DNA of 64,000 nt, from the NCBI RefSeq assembly GCF_018780385.1, contig NZ_JADMJO010000003.1, positions 496,001 to 560,000 on the forward strand. The letters run 5' to 3'. This DNA comes from Hydrogenophaga sp. (GTDB lineage: Bacteria; Pseudomonadota; Gammaproteobacteria; Burkholderiales; Burkholderiaceae_C). Below the pieces are notes generated by a model that worked only from the letters and a program-made list of their open reading frames with translations, was not told where the DNA came from and ran no database searches. Below are positions 45,792 through 56,300 of the stretch, in pieces. The position numbers and the translations under genes are program-made. Numbering within the stretch: the first letter of the stretch is position 1; each line of letters starts with the position of its first letter.

Positions 45792-45860
45792 TTGAATTGT
45801 TGCAAGATGAATGCTTTGAAGCAGACAGTTCGCAACAACATGCAATCAGGGGGAAACAAA

Positions 45861-46490
45861 ATGCCAGCATTGAACGGGCAAGCCAAGGTACGCGTGCTGC
45901 TCATGCTGGGCCTTATGACCGTATGGTCAACGCCCACATGGGCTCAGGTTTACTCGTGCACCACATCCAACGGCACCCGATACCAGTCGAGGAATCCTTG
46001 TCCGAAGGGATCCAAACCCCCTCCCTTTACCTACCACGGACCCAAGACGGCACGACCACATTACGGAAGCCCTGCTGCACCCTCAGTGCCTCGGGCTGGA
46101 GAAGAGCTGGCGTACATGGGGTCCCGTTGTGCGTCAATGCAGGAAGCAGTACGCACAGCCCCGGCTCGGGGCATCGATGCCTTGACCATCCGGGAACTGC
46201 GACGGAACTTTGAATTGGAATGCCAGGACGAGCGGCGACGGGCGCAGCAACAGCTGTCGCGCGAAAAGCGCGACAGCCGCCAACTGGCTGACGAGAGGCT
46301 CAAGACCGAGAAGCAGCATGAAGTTGAAGTGGTTGAGGCCGGTCAAAAGCTGCTCGAACAGTGCGCGGAAATGCGCCGATCCCTCCAGCAACGCAAGCAA
46401 CGGCCCTCCTTGAGCGAAGGTGAGACTCGGGACCTTGCGCTGTTTCAGGATCGCTACCAACAACGTTGCGTTCAGACCGCGGCGCGCTGA
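45861..46490 (+). CDS. Secreted hypothetical protein, DUF4124-like N-terminus
   Basis: 209 aa from ATG 45861, which follows AGGGGGA; the in-frame ATG at 45807 and a TTG further up are weaker starts. Residues about 8-29 (VRVLLMLGLMTVWSTPTWAQ) are a signal peptide. The mature start VYSCTTSNGTRYQSRNPCP loosely resembles DUF4124. Residues about 115-185 are a charged, probable coiled coil (RRRAQQQLSREKRDSRQL). Codon use is less GC-biased than the neighbours. The function is unknown. Confidence 0.7.
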   Translation: MPALNGQAKVRVLLMLGLMTVWSTPTWAQVYSCTTSNGTRYQSRNPCPKGSKPPPFTYHGPKTARPHYGSPAAPSVPRAGEELAYMGSRCASMQEAVRTAPARGIDALTIRELRRNFELECQDERRRAQQQLSREKRDSRQLADERLKTEKQHEVEVVEAGQKLLEQCAEMRRSLQQRKQRPSLSEGETRDLALFQDRYQQRCVQTAAR

Positions 46491-46491
46491 T

Positions 46492-47385
46492 TCAAAGGAT
46501 CAGTGCGGTGCCCAGCACCGCCAAAACCGCGCCCAGCCAGGCTCCTGCCGCCGGCCGGCGCCGATAAACCAGCCACAGCAGCGGCAGGATCAGGATCGGC
46601 GAGACCGAGGACAGCACGGCCACGAGACCGGCCTGACCGAGCCGCATGGCGGCGAGGATCAGCGTCATGCCCAGGGCCATGGCCACGGCGGCGCTCAGGA
46701 AGGTCAGCCCGGCGTCTTTCCACTGCAAGGGCGCCTTGGCGCGTGCGCCCGGCCATCCGCTGGCCAGCAGCACGGTGTGGGCCAGCAGAGCCATGCTCAT
46801 GCGCGCCGCGCTGGCCGCCACCGCATCCACGCCAGTGGTCATGAGGGGTTTGAGCATGAGCGTGGCCACCGACTGGCACAGCGCGGCCGCCAACCCCAGA
46901 CCCACACCGATGATCAACGGGCCATGTGTCTGTTCCCAGCCATGAAACTCGTCTCTGCGCCGTCCCAACACGATGGCCAGCATCACGCCACCGACCAGCA
47001 ACCCGCTACCAAGCAGCGCCCAGCCCCAGAGCACCTCGCCCAGAAAGGCCCAGGCGAGCACCGCCGAGAACAGCGCGTGGCACGCAAACAGCACACCCGA
47101 GCGACGGGGCCCCAGGCGGTTCATGCAGGCGAAGAGCGCGGTGTCGCCGATGAAAATGCCGATCACGCCCGAGAGCGCCAGCAGGCCGATGGCAGAGGCA
47201 TCCAGGCTGCGCCAGCCACCACCCGCCAAGGCCAGCGCCCACAGCAGCAGGCTGGCGAACAACATGCGCCAGCGGCTGAAAGCAAAAGCACCCAGGCGTT
47301 GGGCAGGACCTGCAGAAAAAAGACTGGAGACCGCCCAGCAGGCTGCGGCGAGCAGCGCAAGCGCTTCCGGGCGGAAATTCATCAA
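46492..47385 (-). CDS. EamA/DMT-superfamily transporter
   Basis: 297-aa integral membrane protein with ten hydrophobic segments in two EamA halves. Typical elements include VIGIFIGDTALFACMNRLGPRRSGVLFA and the C-terminal LVAVLSSVSPILILPLLWLVYRRRP. The substrate cannot be predicted; relatives export amino acids or nucleobases. Its start overlaps the pmbA stop by four bases. Confidence 0.88.
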   Translation of the reverse strand: MMNFRPEALALLAAACWAVSSLFSAGPAQRLGAFAFSRWRMLFASLLLWALALAGGGWRSLDASAIGLLALSGVIGIFIGDTALFACMNRLGPRRSGVLFACHALFSAVLAWAFLGEVLWGWALLGSGLLVGGVMLAIVLGRRRDEFHGWEQTHGPLIIGVGLGLAAALCQSVATLMLKPLMTTGVDAVAASAARMSMALLAHTVLLASGWPGARAKAPLQWKDAGLTFLSAAVAMALGMTLILAAMRLGQAGLVAVLSSVSPILILPLLWLVYRRRPAAGAWLGAVLAVLGTALIL

Positions 47386-48812
47386 CTGCCAGCGATTTTC
47401 ATCCTGTTGACGAGGATCGAGCCGACCGTCTTGGCGCCGAAGTTGTACGCATCCGCGCCCACGGCATCGATCCCCTGGAACATGTCCTTGAGGTTGCCGG
47501 CGATGGTGATCTCGTGCACCGGGTAGGCGATCTCGCCGTTTTCCACCCAGTAGCCCGAGGCGCCGCGCGAGTAGTCACCGGTCACGTAGTTCACGCCCTG
47601 GCCCATGAGCTCGGTGACCATCAGGCCGCGGCCAAGCTTCTTGAGCATGGCGCGCAGGTCGTCGCCGGGTTGGGTGAGGCGGCTGGTGAGTGTGAGGTTG
47701 TGCGAGCCGCCGGCGTTGCCGGTGGTGCGCATGCCCAGCTTGCGCGCCGAGTACGTGGACAGGAAATACCCCAGCACCTTGCCGGCAGAGACCACCTTGC
47801 GCTTGGCGGTGCGCACACCTTCGTCGTCAAACGGTGAGCTGCCCTTGCCGTTGCGCACGTGCGGGTCTTCCAGGATGTCGATGTGCCTGGCCAGCACGCG
47901 CTTGCCCAGGCTGTTGGGCAGGAAGGTGGTGTTGCGGTAGAGCGCACCGCCGCTGGTGGCCTGCACATAGGCGCCCAACAGGCCAGCAGCCATGGGCGAC
48001 TCGAACAGCACCGGGCATTCGGTGGTGGCGATCTTGCGGCCGTTCAGGCGCGCAAGCGTGCGTTCGGCGGCGTAGCGGCCCACGGCCTGGGGCGTGGCCA
48101 GGTCTTGCGGCGAGCGCTGCGAGCTGTACCAGTAATCGCGCTGCATGTTGGCACCCCGGCCGGCGATGGGCGCCACCGACAGGCTGTGGCGCGAACTGGC
48201 GTAACCACCGCTGAAGATGCCAGCACCCGAGCGTGCGCCTTCGCGCATGTGGGCGGTGAAGAAATGCGACTGCTGGGCCGACACGCCGGCGCCTTCGCTG
48301 TTGTTGATCTTTTTGCTGGTGGCAAAGGCCGCGGCTTCGCATTCCAGCGCGATACGCATGGCCTCTTCGGAGTTCAGCACCCAGGGGTGAAAGAGGTCGA
48401 GATCGAGGTAGCTGTCGGCCACGTCGGCGGCGTCGGGCAGGCCGGCCATGGGGTCATCGGCGGTGAAACGGGCAATGTCATAGGCTGCTTGCACCGTCTG
48501 GCGCACGGCGGCGGCAGAAAAATCGGAGGTGGACGCGTTGCCGCGCTTCTGGCCCAGGTACACGGTCACGCCGAGCGACTTGTCGCGGTTGCGCTCCACA
48601 TTCTCCAGCTCGCCCTTGCGCACCGACACGCTCAGGCCCGCGCCCTCGGACACCTCGGCCGCTGCATCGGCCGCGCCGAGCTGTTTCGCATGGGAAAGCG
48701 CCAGATCAACCAGCTCTTCAAACTGGCTGCGGGCGTACTGGAAACCGGGGAGCGGGGCGTTGGCCGAGACCGAAGGGGTGGGCTGGGCCGGGGTGTGGGG
48801 GGCATTTTTCAT
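47382..48812 (-). CDS. pmbA: Metalloprotease subunit PmbA (TldE)
   Basis: 476-aa partner of TldD in the TldD/TldE protease that matures modified peptides and degrades antitoxins in enterobacteria. The N-terminal AKQLGAADAAAEVSEGAGLSVSVRKGELENVE and the C-terminal TELMGQGVNYVTGDYSRGASGYWVENGEI are typical. TldE lacks the zinc site, which belongs to TldD (not in the window). ATG 48812 gives normal length; the track frame runs into the divergent promoter region. Confidence 0.93.
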   Translation of the reverse strand: MKNAPHTPAQPTPSVSANAPLPGFQYARSQFEELVDLALSHAKQLGAADAAAEVSEGAGLSVSVRKGELENVERNRDKSLGVTVYLGQKRGNASTSDFSAAAVRQTVQAAYDIARFTADDPMAGLPDAADVADSYLDLDLFHPWVLNSEEAMRIALECEAAAFATSKKINNSEGAGVSAQQSHFFTAHMREGARSGAGIFSGGYASSRHSLSVAPIAGRGANMQRDYWYSSQRSPQDLATPQAVGRYAAERTLARLNGRKIATTECPVLFESPMAAGLLGAYVQATSGGALYRNTTFLPNSLGKRVLARHIDILEDPHVRNGKGSSPFDDEGVRTAKRKVVSAGKVLGYFLSTYSARKLGMRTTGNAGGSHNLTLTSRLTQPGDDLRAMLKKLGRGLMVTELMGQGVNYVTGDYSRGASGYWVENGEIAYPVHEITIAGNLKDMFQGIDAVGADAYNFGAKTVGSILVNRMKIAGS

Positions 48813-48909
48813 ATCGACGGCTATGATACTGGCCGCCCTACCCGGGCGCTGCATCGCGCGCAGATGCCCATGCTGCCGAGCGTGCAGCCCTCCCCTTTCG
48901 AGTACCCAC

Positions 48910-49563
48910 ATGTCCCGCAAACCCACCAAAGGCTATTTCGTCCGTGGCCAGTTCGTTGCCCTCGGCAGCGAACTGGACCTGGAACTCAAGCGCGAGCTCA
49001 AAGGTTCGGACGACATGAGCAAGACCGACCTCAAGAAGTACAGCGACCGCCTGCAGGAGCTCGGCGAGAGCCTGCTCACGCTGCGCGCTGATCTGATGAA
49101 GCGGCTCGACCTGTCCGAAAAACTGGTGGATGCGGTCAACGACTGCAAGAAGATCACCAACTTCGAAGGCCGCCGCCGCCAGATGCAGTACATCGGCAAG
49201 CTCATGCGCGGCGTCAACGAGGCGACGCTGGCCGAGGTGGAAGCCGCGCTCGACGAACAGAACAAGGGCTCTGCCAAAGGCACGCTGTCCTTGCATCTGG
49301 CCGAGCAGTGGCGCGACCAGTTGATCGCCAACGATGACGCCCTCACGCGCTGGCTGGAGCAGGTGCCGGACACCGACGTGCAGCAGTTGCGCGCCCTGAT
49401 CCGCCAGGCCCGCAAGGACGCACAGGCCAACGAGGCCCAGGAACGACCGGGCGAGGCCGTGCGCCACGGCAAGGCTTACCGCGAGATCTTCCAATTGGTC
49501 AAGACCGCGCTGAATCAGGGCTCGGACGAACCCGACGCGCCCGTTGAGGAAGATCCCGCATGA
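48910..49563 (+). CDS. darP: Ribosome maturation protein DarP (YjgA, DUF615)
   Basis: 217-aa highly charged protein. The family core LVDAVNDCKKITNFEGRRRQMQYIGKLMR is intact. YjgA/DarP binds late 50S intermediates and aids assembly. ATG 48910 was chosen; upstream frame extension overlaps the divergent pmbA start. A TATGAT box at 48822 is a possible -10. It overlaps mog by four bases. Confidence 0.93.
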   Translation: MSRKPTKGYFVRGQFVALGSELDLELKRELKGSDDMSKTDLKKYSDRLQELGESLLTLRADLMKRLDLSEKLVDAVNDCKKITNFEGRRRQMQYIGKLMRGVNEATLAEVEAALDEQNKGSAKGTLSLHLAEQWRDQLIANDDALTRWLEQVPDTDVQQLRALIRQARKDAQANEAQERPGEAVRHGKAYREIFQLVKTALNQGSDEPDAPVEEDPA

Positions 49564-50165
49564 ACGAAAAAACCCGTTTGCCTGAAGACCCGGTGCGCAT
49601 CGGCATCGTGTCCATCAGCGACCGCGCCAGCACCGGCGTGTACGAAGACAAGGGCCTGCCCGCGCTGCAGGAGTGGCTCACGCGGGCGCTCAAGAATCCC
49701 ATCACCTTCGAGCCCCGCCTGATCCCGGACGAAGTGGAGCGCATCAGTGCCACGCTGATCGAACTGGTGGACGCGGGCTGCTCGCTGGTGCTCACCACCG
49801 GCGGCACCGGCCCCGCGCTGCGTGACGTGACGCCCGAGGCCACGCTGGCCGTGGCGCACAAGACCATGCCAGGCTTTGGCGAGCAGATGCGCCAGATCAG
49901 CCTGACGTTTGTGCCCACCGCCATCCTCTCGCGCCAGGTGGCCGTGATCCGCGATCAGAGCCTCATCATCAATTTGCCGGGCCAGCCCAAGGCGATTGCC
50001 GAAACGCTCGAAGGCCTGAAGAATGCCGACGGCACGCAGAAGGTCAACGGCATCTTTGCCGCCGTGCCCTACTGCATCGACCTCATCGGCGGGCCCTACC
50101 TGGAAACGAACGACGAGGTCTGCAAGGCCTTCCGCCCCAAATCCGCCGTGCGCCCCGCGCGCTGA
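49560..50165 (+). CDS. mog: Molybdopterin adenylyltransferase
   Basis: 201-aa MogA-type enzyme activating molybdopterin with AMP before molybdenum insertion. IGIVSISDRASTGVYEDKGLPAL and the glycine-rich LVLTTGGTGPALRDVTPEA are the MPT/nucleotide site. NasA in this window is a client of the pathway. It is translationally coupled to darP. Confidence 0.95.
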   Translation: MNEKTRLPEDPVRIGIVSISDRASTGVYEDKGLPALQEWLTRALKNPITFEPRLIPDEVERISATLIELVDAGCSLVLTTGGTGPALRDVTPEATLAVAHKTMPGFGEQMRQISLTFVPTAILSRQVAVIRDQSLIINLPGQPKAIAETLEGLKNADGTQKVNGIFAAVPYCIDLIGGPYLETNDEVCKAFRPKSAVRPAR

Positions 50166-50184
50166 CATCTCCAAGAGACACCCC

Positions 50185-50661
50185 ATGAAGATCACCAAAG
50201 ACACCATCGTCACCCTCACCTTCCGCGCCACCGATGCCCAAGGCAAGGTGCTTGAAGACGGCAAGGAGCCACGCGCCTACCTGCACGGCGGCTACGGCAA
50301 CACGCTGCCGGGCATCGAGAAAGCCCTGGAAGGCCAGGAACCCGGCTTCGCCGCCACCCTGGTGTTGCCGCCCGAAGACGCGTTTGGCGTGCGCGACGAA
50401 AGCCTGGTGACCACCATGCCCAAGCGCGACTTTCCGCCGGGCGTGAAGGTGGGTGGTCAGCTCGAAGGCAGCGACGACAAGGGCCAGCAGCACGTGTTCA
50501 CCGTCATGAAGATCAAGGGCGACACGGTGCACCTGGACGGCAACCACCCGATGGCCGGGCAAACGCTGAAGTTTGCGGTGAAGGTGGTGGATGTGAAAGC
50601 GGCTTCGGCCGAGGAGATTTCACACGGCCACGCTCACGGTGCGCACGGACATCATCACTGA
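50185..50661 (+). CDS. FKBP-type peptidyl-prolyl isomerase, SlyD-like
   Basis: 158 aa. FKBP half (VTLTFRATDAQGKVLEDGKEPRAYLHGGYGNTLPGIEKALEG) with an IF insert domain after residue 70 (LPPEDAFGVRDESLVTTMPKRDFP). The His-rich tail (HGHAHGAHGHHH) may bind nickel as in SlyD. ATG 50185 follows AGAGA. It is cytoplasmic, with no signal peptide. Confidence 0.9.
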   Translation: MKITKDTIVTLTFRATDAQGKVLEDGKEPRAYLHGGYGNTLPGIEKALEGQEPGFAATLVLPPEDAFGVRDESLVTTMPKRDFPPGVKVGGQLEGSDDKGQQHVFTVMKIKGDTVHLDGNHPMAGQTLKFAVKVVDVKAASAEEISHGHAHGAHGHHH

Positions 50662-50670
50662 TCGCGATCT

Positions 50671-50744
50671 CCGTTCGCCCTGAGCCTGTCGAAGGGCTCG
50701 TGCGGTGCATCGCGTGAGGGCTTCGACAAGCTCAGCCCGAACGG
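50671..50744. repeat. Imperfect inverted repeat of the dispersed extragenic type
   Basis: Two 29-base arms (50671-50699 and 50716-50744) are inverted repeats with five mismatches; the core is TGAGC-TGTCGAAG. Such TTCGCCCTGAGCCTGTCGAA elements are common between genes in proteobacteria. Here it lies between the convergent isomerase and cysE genes and may act as a bidirectional terminator. Confidence 0.7.
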
Positions 50745-50772
50745 CTAGAGGTTCAGTCGGAAATGGTGGAAC

Positions 50773-51537
50773 TCACTTACCGATGAGTTGATTGAGCTTC
50801 TCGGCCTCGAAGTTTTCTTCACGCGCCGCGTCCTGCGGCACGCAATCGCGCTTCTTCGTTTCAGCCAGGGTCTCGATCGCCTGCCAGAGCAGCGCGATCT
50901 GGTGTTCCTGGCCTGCGGCGTTGTCGATCAAGCCGCGCATGGCCTGTGACAGCGGGTCGTCTTCCTGCGTGATGCCGTAGGCCTGAAATTTGGGGTCGGT
51001 CACGTCGGCGCTCTCGCCGGTCTTGCTCGGGATGATGCGGGCCGGGATGCCCACGGCAGTCGCACCAGCCGGCACCGGTTTGATCACCACCGCGTTGCTG
51101 CCGATCTTGGCGCCATCGCCCACCAGGAAGCCGCCCAGCACCTTGGCGCCCGCGCTCACCACCACGTCCTTGCCCAGGGTGGGGTGGCGCTTGGTGCCCT
51201 TGTAGAGCGAGGTGCCACCCAGCGTCACCCCCTGGTAAATCGTGCAGCCGTCGCCGATCTCGGCCGTTTCGCCCACCACCACGCCCATGGCGTGGTCGAA
51301 GAACACACGCTCACCCACCTTGGCACCGGGATGGATCTCGATGCCGGTGAAGAAGCGCGCGATGTGCGAGATGAAACGGCCAAGCCATTTGAGCCCGTGC
51401 GTCCAGCACCAGTGCGCGGGGCGGTGCAGCCAGACCGCGTGCAGGCCGGGGTAGCAGGTGACGACTTCCCAGACGCTGCGCGCAGCGGGGTCGCGGTCAA
51501 GAACGCACTGGATGTCGGAGCGGATGCGGGCAAACAT
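50773..51537 (-). CDS. cysE: Serine O-acetyltransferase
   Basis: 254-aa hexapeptide-repeat (left-handed beta-helix) acetyltransferase making O-acetylserine for cysteine synthesis. The catalytic region [42 protein letters not shown] is complete. The C-terminal 70 residues beyond the helix are longer than in the shortest CysE forms. It converges with the SlyD-like gene. Confidence 0.95.
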   Translation of the reverse strand: MFARIRSDIQCVLDRDPAARSVWEVVTCYPGLHAVWLHRPAHWCWTHGLKWLGRFISHIARFFTGIEIHPGAKVGERVFFDHAMGVVVGETAEIGDGCTIYQGVTLGGTSLYKGTKRHPTLGKDVVVSAGAKVLGGFLVGDGAKIGSNAVVIKPVPAGATAVGIPARIIPSKTGESADVTDPKFQAYGITQEDDPLSQAMRGLIDNAAGQEHQIALLWQAIETLAETKKRDCVPQDAAREENFEAEKLNQLIGK

Positions 51538-51546
51538 GGCGGCAGT

Positions 51547-52281
51547 CTAGCGCCTGGCCTTGTCGGCCACCTGCAGCATCGCCTTGGCAACACCTCGCAG
51601 GATGTGGATTTCTTCCTCGCTGGGTGCAGCGCGGTTGAAAAGCTGGTTCAGGCGCGGCATCAGCTTCTTGGGTGCGGCGGGGTCGAGAAAATCCACCGCC
51701 ACCAGTGCCTGTTCCAGGTGCGTCAGCATGCCGCCGATGGCCTGGGCGTCGGCATGCTGGCGCGGCGGCGCGCTCGGCAGCGGGGCGAAACCGCCGAGCG
51801 CCTGGCGCCAGTCGTAGGCAATCAGCTGCACCGCAGCGGCCAGGTTGAGCGAGCCGAAATCGGGTGCGGTGGGAATGCTGAGCGCCGCGTGGCAGCGGTA
51901 CACGTCTTCGTTGCGCATGCCGAAGCGCTCGGAGCCAAACAAAAAGGCCACGCCTTCGGGCGGCTCGGGCGTATCCAGCAGGGTCTGGAAATGTTCGCGT
52001 GGCGCCAGCGTGGGCGGACCGAAGTCGCGCGGCGTCATGGCGGTGGCACACAGGTGGGTCATGCCGTCCAGGGCCTCATCGAGCGTGTCGACCACGCGCG
52101 TGTTCGCCAGCACGTCGTTGGCGCCGCTCGCGCGCTGGATGGTTTCCTCGCGGCGAAGCACGTTGGCCCAGCGCGGCTGCACCAGCACGAGGTCGTCAAA
52201 GCCCATCACTTTCATGGCGCGGGCCACGCCGCCGACGTTGCCGGCGTGGCTGGTCTGGATCAGGATAAAACGGGTGCGCAT
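51547..52281 (-). CDS. trmJ: tRNA (cytidine/uridine-2'-O-)-methyltransferase TrmJ
   Basis: 244-aa SPOUT-class RNA methyltransferase acting on position 32 of tRNAs. The start RFILIQTSHAGNVGGVARAMKVMGFDDLVLVQP and the knot motif VAFLFGSERFGMRNEDVYRCHAALSIPT, with LNLAAAVQLIAYDWR, are diagnostic. ATG 52281 gives family length. It is divergent from suhB; a TAAAAT at 52303 could be the -10 for suhB. Confidence 0.94.
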   Translation of the reverse strand: MRTRFILIQTSHAGNVGGVARAMKVMGFDDLVLVQPRWANVLRREETIQRASGANDVLANTRVVDTLDEALDGMTHLCATAMTPRDFGPPTLAPREHFQTLLDTPEPPEGVAFLFGSERFGMRNEDVYRCHAALSIPTAPDFGSLNLAAAVQLIAYDWRQALGGFAPLPSAPPRQHADAQAIGGMLTHLEQALVAVDFLDPAAPKKLMPRLNQLFNRAAPSEEEIHILRGVAKAMLQVADKARR

Positions 52282-52404
52282 GCTGGGGTGGGTGGGGGGC
52301 GGTAAAATCACGGGTATTGTCGCCGCCCCGCATCGCCGGGGCGTTTCTGTCTGCTCTTCCACTGCCGCGCGCCGCTACCCGTGTCGCGCCGAGGTTCACA
52401 ATTC

Positions 52405-53334
52405 ATGTCGTCCACGCTCCACCCCATGCTCAACGTGGCCATCAAGGCCGCGCGCCTTGCAGGCACCATCATCAACCGCGCTGCCCTGGATGTGGAATCG
52501 GTCCGCGTTTCGGTCAAGCAGACCAACGATTTTGTGACCGAAGTCGATCAGGCCGCCGAGGCCGCGATCATCGACACCTTGCTCACCGCCTACCCCGACC
52601 ACGCGATCTGGGCCGAGGAATCGGGCAAACGCGAAGGGCGGCATGGCGGCGCAGACCACGTCTGGATCATCGACCCGCTGGACGGCACCACCAACTTCAT
52701 TCACGGCTTCCCGGTTTACTGCGTGAGCATCGCGCTCATGGTGGGCAACAAGCTCGAACAAGCCGTGATCTACGACCCGACCCGCAACGACCTCTTCTGC
52801 GCCACGCGCGGGCGCGGTGCGTACATGAACGACCGCCGCATCCGCGTGGCCAAGCGCACCACGCTGCGCGAGTGCCTCATGTCCACCGGTTTTCCGTTCC
52901 GCCCGGGGGACGCCTTTCAGACCTACCTGCAGATGCTCGGAGACGTGATGCCCCGTGTGGCCGGCGTGCGTCGCCCCGGTTCGGCCGCGCTCGACCTGGC
53001 CTACGTGGCCGCGGGCTTCACCGACGGATTCTTTGAAATGGGCCTCTCGCCCTGGGACGTGGCCGCGGGTGCGCTGCTGGTGACCGAGGCCGGTGGCCTG
53101 GTGGGCAACTTCACCGGTGAAGCGGATTTCCTGGAGCAGAAGGAATGCCTGGCCGCCAACCCCAAGATCTACGGCCAACTGGTCAGCGTGACCGGCAAAT
53201 ACAGCAAGTTCGCGAGCGCCGGCGACAAGGCCTCGGTGCGCCAGGCACGCACATTGGGCACACCCGCCGCCGATGCAGCGGCGACCGAAGCTCCGTCGCC
53301 CGACGCCGCCCCCCAAGGCGACGCGCCGTTCTGA
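52405..53334 (+). CDS. suhB: Inositol-1-monophosphatase family protein SuhB
   Basis: 309-aa lithium-sensitive phosphatase family member. Metal-binding motifs are visible: [23 protein letters not shown] and the distal [17 protein letters not shown]. In E. coli SuhB also joins the rRNA antitermination complex. The C-terminal 45 residues ([19 protein letters not shown]) are a low-complexity extension. ATG 52405 was chosen. Confidence 0.94.
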   Translation: MSSTLHPMLNVAIKAARLAGTIINRAALDVESVRVSVKQTNDFVTEVDQAAEAAIIDTLLTAYPDHAIWAEESGKREGRHGGADHVWIIDPLDGTTNFIHGFPVYCVSIALMVGNKLEQAVIYDPTRNDLFCATRGRGAYMNDRRIRVAKRTTLRECLMSTGFPFRPGDAFQTYLQMLGDVMPRVAGVRRPGSAALDLAYVAAGFTDGFFEMGLSPWDVAAGALLVTEAGGLVGNFTGEADFLEQKECLAANPKIYGQLVSVTGKYSKFASAGDKASVRQARTLGTPAADAAATEAPSPDAAPQGDAPF

Positions 53335-53337
53335 AAC

Positions 53338-56300
53338 TCAGGCCCGCGGCACACGAAACCAGAAGCAGGCGCCCTGCCCGGGTGCCGACTCGGCCCAGAT
53401 GGTGCCGTTGTGGCGCTCGATGATGCGGGCCACGATCGCCAGCCCCACCCCCATGCCCGGAACATCGGTGCCGGCGTGCAGGCGCTGGAACAAGCCGAAC
53501 AGCTTGTTGGCCCGGGCCATGTCGAAGCCCATGCCGTTGTCGCGCACGAAATAGGCCCCTGCTTCGGCATCAAAGCCCACGCTCACCACCGGCTCGGTCT
53601 GGTGGCGCGAATACTTCAAGGCGTTGTCGAGCAGGTTGCTCAGCACTTGCCGCAGCAGTGTGGCGTCTCCCAAAGCATCAGGCAGGTCGCCCACATCGAT
53701 GCGGGTATTGGGCACCTGCGGTGCCAGCGCATCGGCCACCGTGCTGGCCAGCGACGCCATGGGCACCGGTTGGGCCACGAGCTCGACCTGCACTACGCGC
53801 AGCAGCTCCAGCATGTCGGTGATCATCTGGCCCATGTTGCGTGACGAGCGCGCGATGCGCTCGAACATCTGGCGCCCGTTCTCGCTCAGCCCCTCGCCCT
53901 CCTCTTCGGCGATCACCTGCGCAAAACCATTGACCGAACGCAGGGGCGCGCGCAGGTCGTGGGCAATCGAATACGAGATCGCTTCCATGTCCCGCATCGA
54001 TCGTTCCAGCTCGGCCGTGCGTGCCTGCACCCGCTGCTCCAGGCTGGCATTGAGCGCATGGATCTGCTCCTGCGCGGCAACGCGCTCGCTGATGTCCAGG
54101 TGCGTGCCCGACATGTAAAGCGCGCGTTCGTCGTTGTCGAGCTGGTGCACTCGACCTCGTGTGTTGATCCAGACCCAGTGACCGTCCTTGTGGCGCATCC
54201 GCAGGTCGCAATCATAGAAAGGCAGTTCGCCGCTCAGGTGCTTCTCGCGCACCACATTGGCTTTCACCAGATCGTCGGGGTGCACGCGACTGCGCCAGGT
54301 CTCATAGTCGATCGGCTCAAGTTCCTGCAGCGTGTATCCCAGCATTTCGGCCCAGCGCTCGTTGATGGTCAACGTCGAGTTGGTGAGGTTGGTTTCCCAG
54401 ATGCCGGGGCGTGTGGCGTCGAGCACCCAGGCCAGCCGCTGGCGCTCCTCCCGCAGCGCTTCCTGGGTCGAGATGTAAGACGTCACGTCGGTGAAGGTAC
54501 GGACCACACCCCCATCGGGCAAGGCACGGGACCGGATCTCCAATGTGCGCCCGTCCCTCATCTTGCGCCAGTAGTGATCGGGCATGTGGATCGGATCGGG
54601 CTCTCCCAGGTAGCGACGCGCCAGGGGATCCACCAGCTGCAGCTGTGCGCCGAAATCGCCCCGATCGCGCTGGAACTGCACCACCTCCTCGTGCGTGGGT
54701 CGCCGGGCCAGCAACTCATCGGGCAAATCCAGCAGCTCCAGCACTCGCCGGTTGTAGAACAGCACCCGACCCTGGGCATCGATCTTGGTCAATCCCTGGG
54801 TGATGCTGTCCAGCGTGGCCTGCAAGGCTGCGCTCTTTTCTGCCAGCAAGGCGCTGGTGGCCTCCAACTGGCTGCGCGTGCGCGTGCGCTCCACGAAGCC
54901 GCGCCAGGCCAGCACCAGCTGACGCACGGCGCCCAGCAGAGGCTGCAGGAATTCGATGTCGGCTTCGCTGTAGCCGTCGGGCTGATTGGCCAGCCCGACC
55001 ATCGCCACCAGGCGATCGCCAACGGCCAGCGGAATGCCCAGGAACGCGTCCATGGGTGGATGCCCGGAGGGCATGCCGGCGGCCCGCCGATCGCTGGAGG
55101 GATCGTTGGCAATCACCGGCTGCCCGCTCGTCATCGCGTGCCCGAACAAGGTCTTGAGATTGCTGAAGATCATGCCGGCATCGAGCTGGTCGGTGTACAT
55201 GCGCCTGGATTCGGCGTCCCAGGAGATGTCGGTGATCGCGTGGGTCTTCAGATAGGGGTTGTCGTTGACGTCGTACAGCACCTCGCCCACGAATCCGTAG
55301 CCACTGTTCGTGAGCTGCAGGAACGCGTCCAGCAAGCCCTGGAAAGCCTCGCGTTTGTCTTCAGTTTCAATGAACACCGCCTGCGCCCCGCGCACCGCCT
55401 CCAGCATGCGCTGTTGCCGCTCCACGCGCTGCGCGGCCGTGCGTGCCTCGGTCACGTCGGTGGTGAATCCGTGCCAGACCACCGAGCCATCGGGCTCCAG
55501 CTGGGGCACCGCTTCCACGCTGTACCAGCGCGTTCCGCGCCGGGGAAGCACCACCCGGTAGGTCTGTCGCCACAGGACCAGATCGAGGGATGCGGCATTC
55601 AACGATGCCACCACGGTGGGCCGGTCGTCGGGGTGCACCCGATCAAACAGGATGCGCGCATTGCGCAACAATTCTTCGGGCTCCACCTCGAGCATGTCGC
55701 GGACCGCGTCGTTCACATACGAGACCGTGCTCTTGCCGCCCGGTGTCAGACGGGCCCGGTACATCATGCCGGGCACGCGAGCGGCAACGCCCTGCAGCAG
55801 ATTGAGCTGCTCGGCGAGCCCTTGGGTGGCCTCGCGCTCGGGCGTGATGTCCTGCACCACGCCAAAATCGGTCTGGGGATTGCCCGCCACCATGGTCTGT
55901 CCAATGCGGGTGCGAAACCAGCGTTGCCGGCCATCCGGACGCAACCAGCGGAACTCCACCTCGCGCCCATCCATCGCGGCGCGGGCGGCTGACCAGGCGG
56001 GCTGGTCGTCCGGGTGGATGCCGGAACGCCCCTCCATCCGCCCGATGCGGTCGCTCGGCTGCAGCCCGGCGATCTCGTACAGCCCGAGAGACCAGATCAC
56101 CTCGTCTTGGTTCTCGGCGTTGGTCCAGTGGCCCACTCGGGCCATCTTCTCGATCGCGGCATGGAGTTCCACCCGCTGCTGCAAAGCCACGTTCGCCAGT
56201 TTGAGAGCTTCGTTCGTTTTGACGAGCGCTGCCTCGGCTTCAAGCTCGCGCGTGGTTTCGGTGAAATAGACCAGCAGCAACTTGTCGGAGCCGGTTTCCA